Shown here: piece by piece, positions 35,060 through 43,320 of the stretch
Position numbering within the stretch: the stretch's first letter is position 1
Layout: the number at the start of each line of letters is the position of its first letter
Notes under the pieces: generated by a model
Seen by the model: the letters and a program-made list of their open reading frames with translations, nothing else
What the model was told of the DNA's origin: nothing
Database searches by the model: none
Translations under genes and position numbers: made by a program
Assembly (NCBI GenBank): GCA_964459465.1
Contig: CAYWLR010000007.1
Span: 80,317 to 144,316, forward strand
DNA from: CALAMC01 sp964459465
GTDB lineage: Bacteria; Zixibacteria; MSB-5A5; GN15; PGXB01
Direction of reading: 5' to 3'
DNA: 64,000 bases

Positions 35060-36288
35060 CAATTGACATAATTCAAAAGCCTTTGCTCGCCGGCCAGAGC
35101 TCTTTTTTCGGTCAGGTCCTGGCTGACTTCGAGCGTCCCCAGATATTCGCCGTTATCGCCGCGCATAGCGAAATACTCGATACTGATAAAGCGGCCTTTC
35201 ATCTCGATCCAGAAAGCGGCGTGATTCTGTTTGCCGGAATGGAAATCATCGAGGATGTGCTGGACGATATGCACGCTTGACGGCGGGTGACACAACTGAA
35301 CTTTGCGGCCCAGAATGGCCCGGTTGCGGGCGAAAATTCTTTCGCGACCCTGCGTGAAAAAACGCACCGTGTCGTCCTTATCGACAAAGGTCAGGTCGAA
35401 CGGGATAGTGTTGAGTATGGCGGTAAGTTCGGAGATATTGAAACTTCCGCTGGGAAGTTGAATCTTGCCGGCGGCCGTGCCGCTTTCTTCGACTCTGACT
35501 CCCTCCGGCTGCCATTTATCGGTCGGGTCATACAGGCAAAAGCCGATTTCGACACTCTGCCTGTAAATATGGTACCATTCTTCTTCGTCGAGCGTATCCA
35601 GGCACATCGGGAATAAAATATTTTCTTCTTTATAGATCATCTCTTCGACCGAATCCACCGCCGGGGCCAATGACAACTCGATCAGGCCGGAAAGTTCGTC
35701 CGGTGCAATGTCTTTGGCCTGCCCGAGCGCTTCCACCGCCGCTTTCAATAAAGCGCGCGTTTCATCATGCTTGCCCCACATGACTGTCGGCGGCCCGGTG
35801 ATACCGTGCTTCTCGAGGTAGGGGAAGAGCAGATTCTCCTTGCGCTGATAGTGCTTCTCGACGTCACACAGAGAATGAATGTGCGAGCGGATATTATTGA
35901 CCGTGTCCCTAAGGTCATCATCGGATATGATCGGCTTGATGCTTTCGAATAATTTGCGAAGCGTGCTTATTTGCCATTCGAGGGCGTGATTTTCTTTCTT
36001 GAACGTATCGACCGGGTGACCGGGCGGGACGACTTTGACGCCGGTCTGGTCGAGACTGCCTTTGAGAACCGCGCTGTGTATATCACACAGTTCCAGAATC
36101 TCTTCCTGCGGCAAACCCTCGGCGATCAACTCCTGCTCGACTTCGACCACGTCGCCATAAGGGATTTTGCCGAGCAAATGCATCAACTGGTTTTTGACCG
36201 CATTGGGAGCGGCGCCATCGTGCAACTGCAGTATCATGTGCTTCAAGAGCTCTTTGCGCTTCCGGGCGTTATTGATTAATTCACTCAT
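35059..36288 (-). CDS. DUF438-hemerythrin-PAS protein
   Basis: A 409-residue soluble protein in three parts. A DUF438 domain spans about 10-85 (MILQLHDGAAPNAVKNQLMH...EEILELCDIHSAVL). A hemerythrin/HHE domain spans about 105-245, with histidines and carboxylates in HSLCDVEKHYQRKENLLFPYL, GKHDETRALL and EENILFPMCL. A PAS-type domain spans about 285-400 (LTFVDKDDTVRFF; GTLEVSQDLTEKR). Hemerythrin domains bind O2 or NO at a diiron site, and PAS domains sense redox or ligands, so this is probably the sensor or carrier of the operon. The gap from the ferredoxin-type gene is 15 bp, and it overlaps the next gene. Confidence 0.92.
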   Translation of the reverse strand: MSELINNARKRKELLKHMILQLHDGAAPNAVKNQLMHLLGKIPYGDVVEVEQELIAEGLPQEEILELCDIHSAVLKGSLDQTGVKVVPPGHPVDTFKKENHALEWQISTLRKLFESIKPIISDDDLRDTVNNIRSHIHSLCDVEKHYQRKENLLFPYLEKHGITGPPTVMWGKHDETRALLKAAVEALGQAKDIAPDELSGLIELSLAPAVDSVEEMIYKEENILFPMCLDTLDEEEWYHIYRQSVEIGFCLYDPTDKWQPEGVRVEESGTAAGKIQLPSGSFNISELTAILNTIPFDLTFVDKDDTVRFFTQGRERIFARNRAILGRKVQLCHPPSSVHIVQHILDDFHSGKQNHAAFWIEMKGRFISIEYFAMRGDNGEYLGTLEVSQDLTEKRALAGEQRLLNYVN

Positions 36289-36303
36289 AGTGACACCTGT
36301 CCA

Positions 36304-37077
36304 TTATATGTTTTTTCTTTCGAGTATTTCACCGCGCAGGCCGATTTTGACCAGCGCCACAGGGATTTCTTTTTGCGCCTTTTGCAGCGCCATGCGGACA
36401 ATCTGCATCAGGCCGAAACAACAGGGGACCTCCATGAAGGCGATTTCGACCGAGCGTATGGCATTAACCGAAAATATTTCGGTCAATTTTCCAAGGTATA
36501 ACTCGACATTGTCCAGTTTGGGACAGCCGATTAAAAGCGTTTTGCCCGCCAGAAACTGCCCGTGGAAATCGGCCAGCGCGAAGGGAACGCAGTCGGCGGC
36601 GATAAGTAATTCGGCATTGTCGAAATAGGGCGCTTTGGTCGGGGCCAGATACAATTGCACCGGCCAGTTGTGGAGCTGCGATGGCTGCGATGCGGCGTTT
36701 CCGCTTTTTTCGGCAACCCCCATGGTTGCCGACGGAGTCACGAAAGTCCGTATGGCCGACCCGGGACACCCGCCGGCATGAATCTGATGCAATTCCGGAT
36801 TGGGTTGGGCGGCTTTGGGCGGCATTTTGGTCCGCAGACGATGTAAATGTTTTTCCACGGCGGTTTCATCGTAGTCGGCGGCGTCGCGTTCCTGTATGCT
36901 GATGGCCCCCTGCGGGCATTCCCCCAGGCAGGCTCCGAGGCCGTCGCAATAGGTTTCGCTGACCAGCCGAGCTTTGCCGTCGATGATCTGTATCGCCCCT
37001 TCGGCGCAAGCCGGGACACACAATCCGCAGCCGTCGCATTTTTCTTCGTCGATGGTGATAATCTGTCTGACCGCCAT
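36304..37077 (-). CDS. Two-cluster ferredoxin-type protein with cysteine-rich C-terminal domain
   Basis: A 257-residue protein. Residues 10-65 carry two 4Fe-4S motifs (CDGCGLCVPAC and CDGLGACLGEC). The C-terminal region has further conserved cysteine segments (CPGSAI, ADCVPFA, LIGCPKLD, VPCCFGL). It resembles the ferredoxin-like proteins found beside hybrid-cluster (Hcp) and hemerythrin genes in anaerobes. A role as electron carrier is inferred. The frame is open to 37155; the ATG at 37077 is chosen because GGAG lies 7 nt upstream. It is the first gene of the five-gene operon, driven by the promoter at 37114-37156. Confidence 0.88.
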   Translation of the reverse strand: MAVRQIITIDEEKCDGCGLCVPACAEGAIQIIDGKARLVSETYCDGLGACLGECPQGAISIQERDAADYDETAVEKHLHRLRTKMPPKAAQPNPELHQIHAGGCPGSAIRTFVTPSATMGVAEKSGNAASQPSQLHNWPVQLYLAPTKAPYFDNAELLIAADCVPFALADFHGQFLAGKTLLIGCPKLDNVELYLGKLTEIFSVNAIRSVEIAFMEVPCCFGLMQIVRMALQKAQKEIPVALVKIGLRGEILERKNI

Positions 37078-37113
37078 ATTCATTCTCCGTCTGTTATTAT
37101 GCGTTACGTTGTC

Positions 37114-37156
37114 AGTATCGGAAAATGGAGTAAATAAGTCTTTGACTGAAGTCAAA
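37114..37156 (-). promoter_or_regulatory. Class II Crp/Fnr-type promoter of the ferredoxin-hemerythrin operon
   Basis: The plus strand 37141-37156 is a perfect palindrome TTTGAC-TGAA-GTCAAA. On the minus strand a -10 hexamer GATACT sits at 37119-37114. That places +1 at about 37107 and the palindrome centre exactly at -41.5, where Fnr-type activators sit in class II promoters. The -35 position is covered by the operator itself. The start codon (37077) is 30 bp further on. The half-site TTGAC fits Fnr/DNR/HcpR-type regulators and agrees with the E-x-x-S-R recognition helix of the regulator at 37279-37956. Confidence 0.8.
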
Positions 37157-37278
37157 AGGAATGAGAAATTTTTAAATTAGGATAAGTAATAGTAGCCTAA
37201 CGCATTAACGGTGTCTGGGGCACAACGGATGATGATTTCCAGCGGTCACCCGAAATGCCATTGGCTTAACCGCCCCGC

Positions 37279-37956
37279 CTATATCTTCTCTCCCTCGGCG
37301 ATCGAGGTCAGGCGGGCGGGGTCGAGGATTTTGATTTTCTTGTGTTCGACTTCGATGATCCCGGCGTCCATGAATTTGCGCAAATTGCGGGACAGCGTCT
37401 CGCTGATTGTCCCCAGACGACTGGCTAATTCTGTTTTGGTTGTATCCAGCTGAATTGTGCCGCTTGCCGTCCGGATTGACTCGGCAAGTATATAATCGGC
37501 CAGCCGGGCGGGTACTTCTTTGAGCGATAACTGCTCGAGTTGATTGTTAAAATCGCGCAGAAAGGCCGCCATCGAACCGATTATTTTAAGGGCAATTTGG
37601 GGGGATTTTTCGAGCAATCGGATAAATTCCCTTTCGGGGAAAAACGCCACCGTGGAATTATTCACCGCCATGCAATTGGCCGGGAACTTGTGGCCGTGAA
37701 ATATCGCCACCTCGGCGAATATCTGCCCCGAACGAATCTGGTGCAGAGTGTACTCTTTGCCGTCGGGCGAGGATTTATACAGCCGCACCTGGCCATCGAG
37801 CAGTATATAAAACCCTGTCGCCGCGTCGCCTTCAATGAATAACAGCTCGCCTTTGACCAGACTGCGAATCAAGGCAATGGAAGCAATCGCTTTAAGCTCG
37901 TTTTCATCGAGGCTGCGGCCAAGATAGCTGTTTTTAAGCAGGTCGATACTGGTCAT
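37279..37956 (-). CDS. Crp/Fnr-family transcriptional regulator
   Basis: A 225-residue regulator with an N-terminal cyclic-nucleotide-type beta-roll (about 20-125) and a C-terminal Crp-type winged helix (about 150-215). The recognition helix SETLSRNLRKF keeps the E-x-x-S-R pattern that reads TTGA half-sites in Fnr. The N-terminal Fnr cysteine cluster is missing: the only cysteine seen is in FPANCMAVN. An O2-labile 4Fe-4S sensor is therefore unlikely, and heme/NO sensing (DNR/HcpR-like) or another ligand is more likely. It lies 43 bp after menG and about 200 bp upstream of the operon it probably activates, all on the minus strand. Confidence 0.9.
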   Translation of the reverse strand: MTSIDLLKNSYLGRSLDENELKAIASIALIRSLVKGELLFIEGDAATGFYILLDGQVRLYKSSPDGKEYTLHQIRSGQIFAEVAIFHGHKFPANCMAVNNSTVAFFPEREFIRLLEKSPQIALKIIGSMAAFLRDFNNQLEQLSLKEVPARLADYILAESIRTASGTIQLDTTKTELASRLGTISETLSRNLRKFMDAGIIEVEHKKIKILDPARLTSIAEGEKI

Positions 37957-37999
37957 GTTAATAGATTATAATTAGCGAATGCTATATCGGGCAACAGGA

Positions 38000-38692
38000 T
38001 TATTTGACCGCTTTGTGAATCGCGGTAATACCGAAAAAAGGTTGTTTGTGTGAGACCTCCGAAAAACCGGCCTTATATAAAATGTCCGCCACCTGTTCGG
38101 CATCGTAGAAACGCGGAATCGAGGACGCCAGGTATTTATAGCCCCCTTTGGAACCGGACACGAGTCCGCCCAGCGGGGCCACCGTCAGCCGGACATAAAG
38201 ATGCATCAGCTTGCGGATAATTTTACTTTTGGGCTGGCTGGTTTCCAGACAGATAAACCGTCCGCCCGGCTTGAGCACCCGGCAAAACTCGGCGAAATGC
38301 GGCTGCAAACCTCCCGGAGTGGAATTGATATTGCGCACGGCAAACGAGATGGTCACCAGGTCGAAAAAATTATCCGCAAACGGCAACGCTTTGGCATCAC
38401 TTATGACAAAACGGATTTTGTCACCGGCCGGTTTTTGGCGGGCCCGGCGGGTCATCGGCAGAGAAAAATCAGCGCCAAAGATTTCCGTCCCGTTTCCCTT
38501 AAGTTCAAACAGTTTCTGGGCCAGTTCGCCGGTACCGGTACAGACATCCAGCCAGCGCGTCCCGCCGCCGGCCGCGCCCATCTTGGCCGCCCGATTGCGA
38601 CAGACTATATCCATCCCGAACGTCATCAGATGATTGAGCATTTCATAAGTGCCCGGAATTTCGGCGTATATTTTTTGCAAACCTTTGTTCAT
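38000..38692 (-). CDS. menG: Demethylmenaquinone/ubiquinone C-methyltransferase
   Basis: A 230-residue class I SAM-dependent methyltransferase with the SAM-binding DVCTGTGELAQKL, the family motif DAKALPFADNFFDLVTISF and AVRNINSTPGGLQPHFAEFCRVLKPGG. This is the UbiE/MenG signature for quinone methylation. In this lineage menaquinone is the expected substrate, but ubiquinone cannot be excluded. It is the first gene of a minus-strand pair with the Crp/Fnr regulator. Confidence 0.93.
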   Translation of the reverse strand: MNKGLQKIYAEIPGTYEMLNHLMTFGMDIVCRNRAAKMGAAGGGTRWLDVCTGTGELAQKLFELKGNGTEIFGADFSLPMTRRARQKPAGDKIRFVISDAKALPFADNFFDLVTISFAVRNINSTPGGLQPHFAEFCRVLKPGGRFICLETSQPKSKIIRKLMHLYVRLTVAPLGGLVSGSKGGYKYLASSIPRFYDAEQVADILYKAGFSEVSHKQPFFGITAIHKAVK

Positions 38693-38916
38693 AATTTTTT
38701 CCGTCTCGTCTCGGTCTAAATATCAGATAACGCGCGAAATGTCAAGACGTTGGATTTAATCCCCATACAATGCCACCGGCCGCCGTTGACAGGGAACACC
38801 CGGCGGACCACAGCGGCAGGGCGTATACCGGATAATAGACAAATAAGGTCCATTATGTGCCCGAAAGCCGTCGTATAATGTCGGATATATATATTTGACG
38901 GAAAGGAGATAAAATC

Positions 38917-39237
38917 ATGAATATAAACGTCAGCGACAGGGCCGTCGAACAGCTCAAAAAGCATGATATTGGTCCAAAGAAATTTTTGCGGATCGCCGTC
39001 GTTTCCGGCGGCTGCTCCGGCATGACGTATAACGCCGTCATCGATACCGAGTTGGACGAAAGCGATGAAATTCTCTTCGAAAAAGACGGCGTGCGCATCG
39101 TTTCGGAATTCAAAAGCATGCTGTATCTCGATGGTTTGCATATCGATTACAGCGATGACCTGATTAACGCCGGGTTTCGGTTCACCAATCCCAACGCCCA
39201 GAAATCATGTGGCTGCGGGGCGAGTTTCGCGGCGTAG
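38917..39237 (+). CDS. HesB/IscA-type Fe-S assembly protein
   Basis: A 106-residue A-type carrier with the three cluster-binding cysteines: SGGCSGMTYN, then SCGCGASF near the C-terminus. These proteins carry Fe-S clusters or iron to apoproteins. GAAAGGAG precedes the ATG. It lies 17 bp upstream of a 71-residue protein and about 330 bp upstream of a P1B metal ATPase, all on the plus strand. It may serve the Fe-S proteins of the adjacent operon, though it is divergently placed. Confidence 0.93.
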   Translation: MNINVSDRAVEQLKKHDIGPKKFLRIAVVSGGCSGMTYNAVIDTELDESDEILFEKDGVRIVSEFKSMLYLDGLHIDYSDDLINAGFRFTNPNAQKSCGCGASFAA

Positions 39238-39254
39238 TGTCAGGAGAGGCAAAA

Positions 39255-39470
39255 ATGAGCCGGCAGCCAATCGATATCACCGGCGGCGATTCGGTTTATT
39301 GTATCAACACCGCCCAGCTGCGGCAGGCCTATGAAATGATCTCCGGCGACTGCGAAAGCTCGGCCCGTCTTCACGCCCAGCTCGACGTGCTCGAAGCCGA
39401 TTTCAACCGCAACGATCGGGCCGCCCTCGCCTTTTTAATCATCGACCGCCTCCTCAAATCGCCGAAATAA
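39255..39470 (+). CDS. Small protein of unknown function downstream of the IscA-like gene
   Basis: A 71-residue acidic, mostly helical protein (begins MSRQPIDITGGDSVYCINT). The ATG at 39255 has AGGAGAGG 6 nt upstream. It follows the IscA-like gene after 17 bp, so the two are probably co-transcribed. No family is recognised. One cysteine near the N-terminus and one in SGDCES are the only notable residues. Confidence 0.65.
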   Translation: MSRQPIDITGGDSVYCINTAQLRQAYEMISGDCESSARLHAQLDVLEADFNRNDRAALAFLIIDRLLKSPK

Positions 39471-39562
39471 CTAGACCGGCATATTGTTTATCATAATCCT
39501 GACCGGCCGCAAAACCGGGCTTTTATTGTTACGTTTAATTCCGATATTACGTTATAATTATC

Positions 39563-41536
39563 ATGATGACCCGAAATAACCATAGCTGCGCCTGCGAGCA
39601 CGGTTCCGACAAAGCCGATCGCCGGGCGCGCTTTACACTCTACGGCCGAGAATTCTTCTGTGCCGCAAGCCTGCTGTTATTATTGGCCGGGTTTATTATC
39701 AACGCCGTCGGCGCCGGTCTGGGCGGAGCACTGTTTTCCGAGGCGGTGCCGCCCGCCAGCATCGTGTCGTATTTATTGGCCATCGTGGCGGCGTGGCACC
39801 ATGTGGCGCCGTCGTTTTACCGGGCTTTGAAAAATTATCGCGCCGATGTTTCCGTCCTGATGACCATCGCCGTGGTCGGGGCCGTCGCCATCGGCGATTA
39901 TTTTGAAGCCGCCACCGTGGCCTTTTTGTACGCTCTGTCTCTGGTACTCGAAGACTGGTCGGTGGGACGGGCCAGAAATGCCATTGCCACTCTCATGGAT
40001 TTAAAACCGCTGACCGCACGGGTGCTGGGAGATGACGGTGAAACGACCATCACACGGGTGGACGAGGTGGCCGTCGGCCGGATTGTCCGCGTCCTGCCGG
40101 GCGAAAAAATACCCCTCGACGGCAAAATTACAAACGGTTTTACTTCAATCGATCAATCACCCATCACCGGCGAATCGATACCGGTGGAAAAAAATGTTGG
40201 CGATGAGGTTTTCGCCGGGACGGTCAACAATCAGGGAGCATTTGAATTCGAGGTGACTCATGCCGCCCATGACACCACGCTGGCGCGGATAATCCATCGC
40301 GTCGCCGAAGCTCAATCACATAAGGCTCCGGTTGAGCAGTGGATACAAAAGTTCGCTCGCCGCTATACTCCGGCTATGCTGGTCGGCGCCATTCTGGTGG
40401 CGGCCGTGCCGCCGCTGGCCGTGGGGGCATCATTTAATACCTGGTTTTATAACGCTCTGGTCATGCTGGTCATTTCCTGTCCCTGCGCGCTTCTGGTGTC
40501 GACTTCGGTCAGTATCATGGCCGGACTGGCATCGGCGGCGCGGGCCGGAGTGCTGGTCAAGGGGGCGGTGTATCTCGAAGCCCCGGCTTCGCTCGAAATT
40601 GTCGCCTTTGACAAAACCGGCACTCTGACCACCGGCCGGCTCGAAGTACAAAACATCATTCCCCTCGAAGACCATACGCCTGAAAATCTTCTGGCCAACG
40701 CCGCCGCTCTGGAATCATACAGCGAACACCCCATCGCCCGCGCCATTGTCCGCCGCGCCGAGGAATCCGGTGTTGCCTGTAATCCCGTATCCGACTTTCA
40801 AAGCATCCGCGGCAAAGGAGCCGAGGCGGTTATGAATGAAAGGAAATTCTGGATCGGCTCGCACCGCTATGTCCATGAGCGCGCCCCCGACCACGAACAT
40901 TTTCATCAAAAGGCAACGGTTCTGGAAAATTCCGGCCAGTCGGTGATCGCCGTCGGCAACGATGACCACGTCTGCGGTCTGATCAGTCTGGCCGACCGGA
41001 TTCGTCCCGAAGCGGCCGAGGCGATCGGGCGTCTTAAAAAACTGGGGATACAAAAAACGATGCTTCTCACCGGAGATATCGAGGCCGCCGCTCGGGATAT
41101 CGCCCTGCGGGCGGGACTCGATGAATACCGCGCCGAACTTCTGCCCGATGATAAAGTCGCTCTGATTCGCCACCTGGTCGATGAACGCAAAAAAGTGGCT
41201 ATGGTCGGCGATGGCATCAACGATGCCCCGGCGCTGGCCGCCGCGACTGTCGGCATCGCTATGGGCGCCGCCGGTACCGATGCCGCCATTGAAACCGCCG
41301 ACATCGCTTTGATGTCCGACGATCTCACGCGTATCCCGTGGTTAATACATCATTCGCGGCGGGTTATCGGCATGATCAAACAAAATGTCGTTTTTGCTCT
41401 GGCAACCAAGGCTGTCTTCATGGCCCTGGCTTGGATGGATCTGGCGACGCTCTGGATGGCGATATTTGCCGATATGGGTGTGACTCTTCTGGTTGTTTTT
41501 AATTCTCTGCGACTTCTGAAGACGGAATTGAAGTAG
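39563..41536 (+). CDS. P1B-type heavy-metal-translocating ATPase (Zn/Cd type likely)
   Basis: A 657-residue pump. It has the membrane metal-site motif SCPCALLVS, phosphorylation site DKTGTLT, TGES dephosphorylation loop (SPITGESIPV), nucleotide-site HP (SEHPIARA) and hinge GDGINDAPALAAA. A classic N-terminal HMA domain is absent. Instead the first 25 residues are rich in His and Cys (NHSCACEHG), a possible metal-sensing patch. The overall pattern fits P1B-2-like Zn2+/Cd2+/Pb2+ exporters, but specificity is an inference. Two adjacent ATGs open the frame. It follows the IscA-like and 71-aa genes in the same direction with a 92-bp gap. Confidence 0.93.
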   Translation: MMTRNNHSCACEHGSDKADRRARFTLYGREFFCAASLLLLLAGFIINAVGAGLGGALFSEAVPPASIVSYLLAIVAAWHHVAPSFYRALKNYRADVSVLMTIAVVGAVAIGDYFEAATVAFLYALSLVLEDWSVGRARNAIATLMDLKPLTARVLGDDGETTITRVDEVAVGRIVRVLPGEKIPLDGKITNGFTSIDQSPITGESIPVEKNVGDEVFAGTVNNQGAFEFEVTHAAHDTTLARIIHRVAEAQSHKAPVEQWIQKFARRYTPAMLVGAILVAAVPPLAVGASFNTWFYNALVMLVISCPCALLVSTSVSIMAGLASAARAGVLVKGAVYLEAPASLEIVAFDKTGTLTTGRLEVQNIIPLEDHTPENLLANAAALESYSEHPIARAIVRRAEESGVACNPVSDFQSIRGKGAEAVMNERKFWIGSHRYVHERAPDHEHFHQKATVLENSGQSVIAVGNDDHVCGLISLADRIRPEAAEAIGRLKKLGIQKTMLLTGDIEAAARDIALRAGLDEYRAELLPDDKVALIRHLVDERKKVAMVGDGINDAPALAAATVGIAMGAAGTDAAIETADIALMSDDLTRIPWLIHHSRRVIGMIKQNVVFALATKAVFMALAWMDLATLWMAIFADMGVTLLVVFNSLRLLKTELK

Positions 41537-41660
41537 AACTATTTCCCGTTTAGTTTCAAATATCTCACGAATTAGTGATGAACGGCTCTTGCCTTTTTTC
41601 GTATTTATACCATAAATTGATAGTCCGCAATTCAAAGGGCAATTTTATTGGAGGAATCTG

Positions 41661-42254
41661 ATGGAAAAATACGAACTTAAAATCGCCAGGGGCTTTGACC
41701 CGAATACTCAAAAGAAAATCGGCTTCTGGGCCGCCCAGCTTGAAACGCAGCTAAAAAAACTCAAAATGGCAGTGAAGGACTTGTCCGTCAAACAACTGGA
41801 ATGGCAACAGAAACCGGGCATGAATACGATCGGCATGCTTCTGGCGCACAATGCGCTGGTCGAGGTCTGGTGGGTGCGCATTGCACCCAATGAGATCCCA
41901 TGGGAGCCCGACGGCAAAAAGTTAATGCAGAAAATCTGCGGCATCGAAGACGATGGCTTGCCGCTCGCGCCTGATGGCAAACATCCGGTCTATCTTAAAA
42001 ATTTCACCGCCGAAAAGTACCTGAAGATTATCTCCAAATCCCGCCGGGTGATTCTGGCCGAAATGAAAAAATGGCGCGACGCCGACCTGGATAAGTACTA
42101 TACGCTCGGTCACGGTAAAAAGCAGGCGAAATTCACTCGCGCCTGGACGCTGTACCATGTGTTCGAGCATTTTTGTGTCCATATGGGCCAGATATTGCTT
42201 GTAAAACATCTCATGACCGACGCCGGAGTATTGCCGAAGAAGAAGACGAAGTAG
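41661..42254 (+). CDS. DinB-like metal-binding four-helix protein
   Basis: A 197-residue helical protein with the DinB-superfamily histidine pattern: LLAHNALVEVWW for the first ligand and HVFEHFCVHMGQI for the other two. The DinB/YfiT family includes bacillithiol/mycothiol-dependent and other metal-dependent transferases, but most members, like this one, have no known substrate. GGAGG precedes the ATG. It stands alone, with palindromic repeats following it. Confidence 0.88.
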   Translation: MEKYELKIARGFDPNTQKKIGFWAAQLETQLKKLKMAVKDLSVKQLEWQQKPGMNTIGMLLAHNALVEVWWVRIAPNEIPWEPDGKKLMQKICGIEDDGLPLAPDGKHPVYLKNFTAEKYLKIISKSRRVILAEMKKWRDADLDKYYTLGHGKKQAKFTRAWTLYHVFEHFCVHMGQILLVKHLMTDAGVLPKKKTK

Positions 42255-42268
42255 GATTAGTAAATCAA

Positions 42269-42305
42269 GATTGTCAGGCCCCAAGTGGGCCTGACCTACA
42301 AAAAA
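42269..42305 (-). repeat. Palindromic intergenic repeat, copy A
   Basis: GTCAGGCCC-CAAGT-GGGCCTGAC (42273-42295) followed by CTACAAAA. Read on the minus strand it starts TTTTGTAGGTCAG and ends CTGACAATC, matching the frame TTTGTAGGTC...GACATC of copies B, D and F. Confidence 0.7.
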
Positions 42306-42316
42306 GAATACGGGTG

Positions 42317-42373
42317 TGTAGGTCACGCCGACTGGTCGAAAACCCTGAACGAAGTGAAGGGCGGCGTGACATC
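42317..42373 (+). repeat. Palindromic intergenic repeat, copy B
   Basis: TGTAGGTCACGCCG...CGGCGTGACATC. There are 9-bp arms at 42322-42330 and 42362-42370 with a 31-nt loop. It is placed head-to-head with copy A and shares the TGTAGGTC edge. Confidence 0.7.
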
Positions 42374-42492
42374 TTCATATTCCTAAATAATTGTGGGCGG
42401 CAAATGTCCACATTTGCCCCCTTCTTATTGTGCCCGGAACCCCGGCCATCGATTTCGTGTTCTGTATCGTATGTTACCAAAAAGGAGCGAAC

Positions 42493-43269
42493 ATGAAATC
42501 AATAATCTTTATGGCCCTGATGCTGTTTTTAGCCACCGCAGTACCGGCCGAAATTGTCACCGAAACCGTCGAATATAAACATGGCGATGTCGTTCTCGAG
42601 GGTTTTCTTGCCTATGACAACACCGTCACCGGCAAGCGCCCCGGGGTGCTGGTCGTGCACGAGTGGATGGGGATAAACGATTATAACAAAGTACGGTGCC
42701 GCCAGCTGGCCGAGATGGGTTATGTCGCTTTCGCCGCCGACATGTACGGCAAAGGGATTCGCCCGCAAACGACCGAAGAAGCCTCCAAACAGGCGACCAT
42801 CTACCGTTCCGACCGTCAGCTGATGCGCGATCGCATTACCGCCGGGCTGGATTTTCTCAAAAGTAATGATCTTTGCGATAATGAACGCATTGCCGCCATC
42901 GGCTATTGTTTCGGCGGCGGCACCGTTCTGGAACTGGCCCGCTCCGGCGCCGATATCGGCGGGGTGGTCAGTTTCCACGGCAATCTCGACACGCCCCATC
43001 CCTCGGTGGCCAAAAATATCAAATCTAAAATTCTGGTCTGTCATGGCGCCGATGACCCCTATGTCCCCTATGAACAAGTGACCGCCTTCATGGATGAAAT
43101 GAGCGCGGCGAATGTCGATTATCAGTTTATCGCCTATTCACGGGCGGTGCATTCCTTCACCAATCCCGGCGCCGGCGACGATAAAAGCAAAGGTTCGGCC
43201 TATAACGCCGACGCCGACCGCCGCAGCTGGCAGCACATGAAGGATTTCTTCGCGGAGATATTCAGATAA
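42493..43269 (+). CDS. Exported dienelactone-hydrolase family protein
   Basis: A 258-residue alpha/beta hydrolase with a signal peptide (MKSIIFMALMLFLATAVPA). The catalytic residues are Cys in IGYCFGGGT, Asp in CHGADDPYVPYE and His in AVHSFTNPGA, the triad of the DLH family (PF01738). Members hydrolyse lactones or esters, sometimes in aromatic catabolism; the substrate cannot be deduced. Start ATG 42493 has AAGGAG 6 nt before it, and the longer open frame from 42391 is rejected. It is a single gene. Confidence 0.9.
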   Translation: MKSIIFMALMLFLATAVPAEIVTETVEYKHGDVVLEGFLAYDNTVTGKRPGVLVVHEWMGINDYNKVRCRQLAEMGYVAFAADMYGKGIRPQTTEEASKQATIYRSDRQLMRDRITAGLDFLKSNDLCDNERIAAIGYCFGGGTVLELARSGADIGGVVSFHGNLDTPHPSVAKNIKSKILVCHGADDPYVPYEQVTAFMDEMSAANVDYQFIAYSRAVHSFTNPGAGDDKSKGSAYNADADRRSWQHMKDFFAEIFR

Positions 43270-43320
43270 ACATTTTCCTCTTGCTTTTTGCTGAAATCAA
43301 GTATTATATAAAACCCCGAT

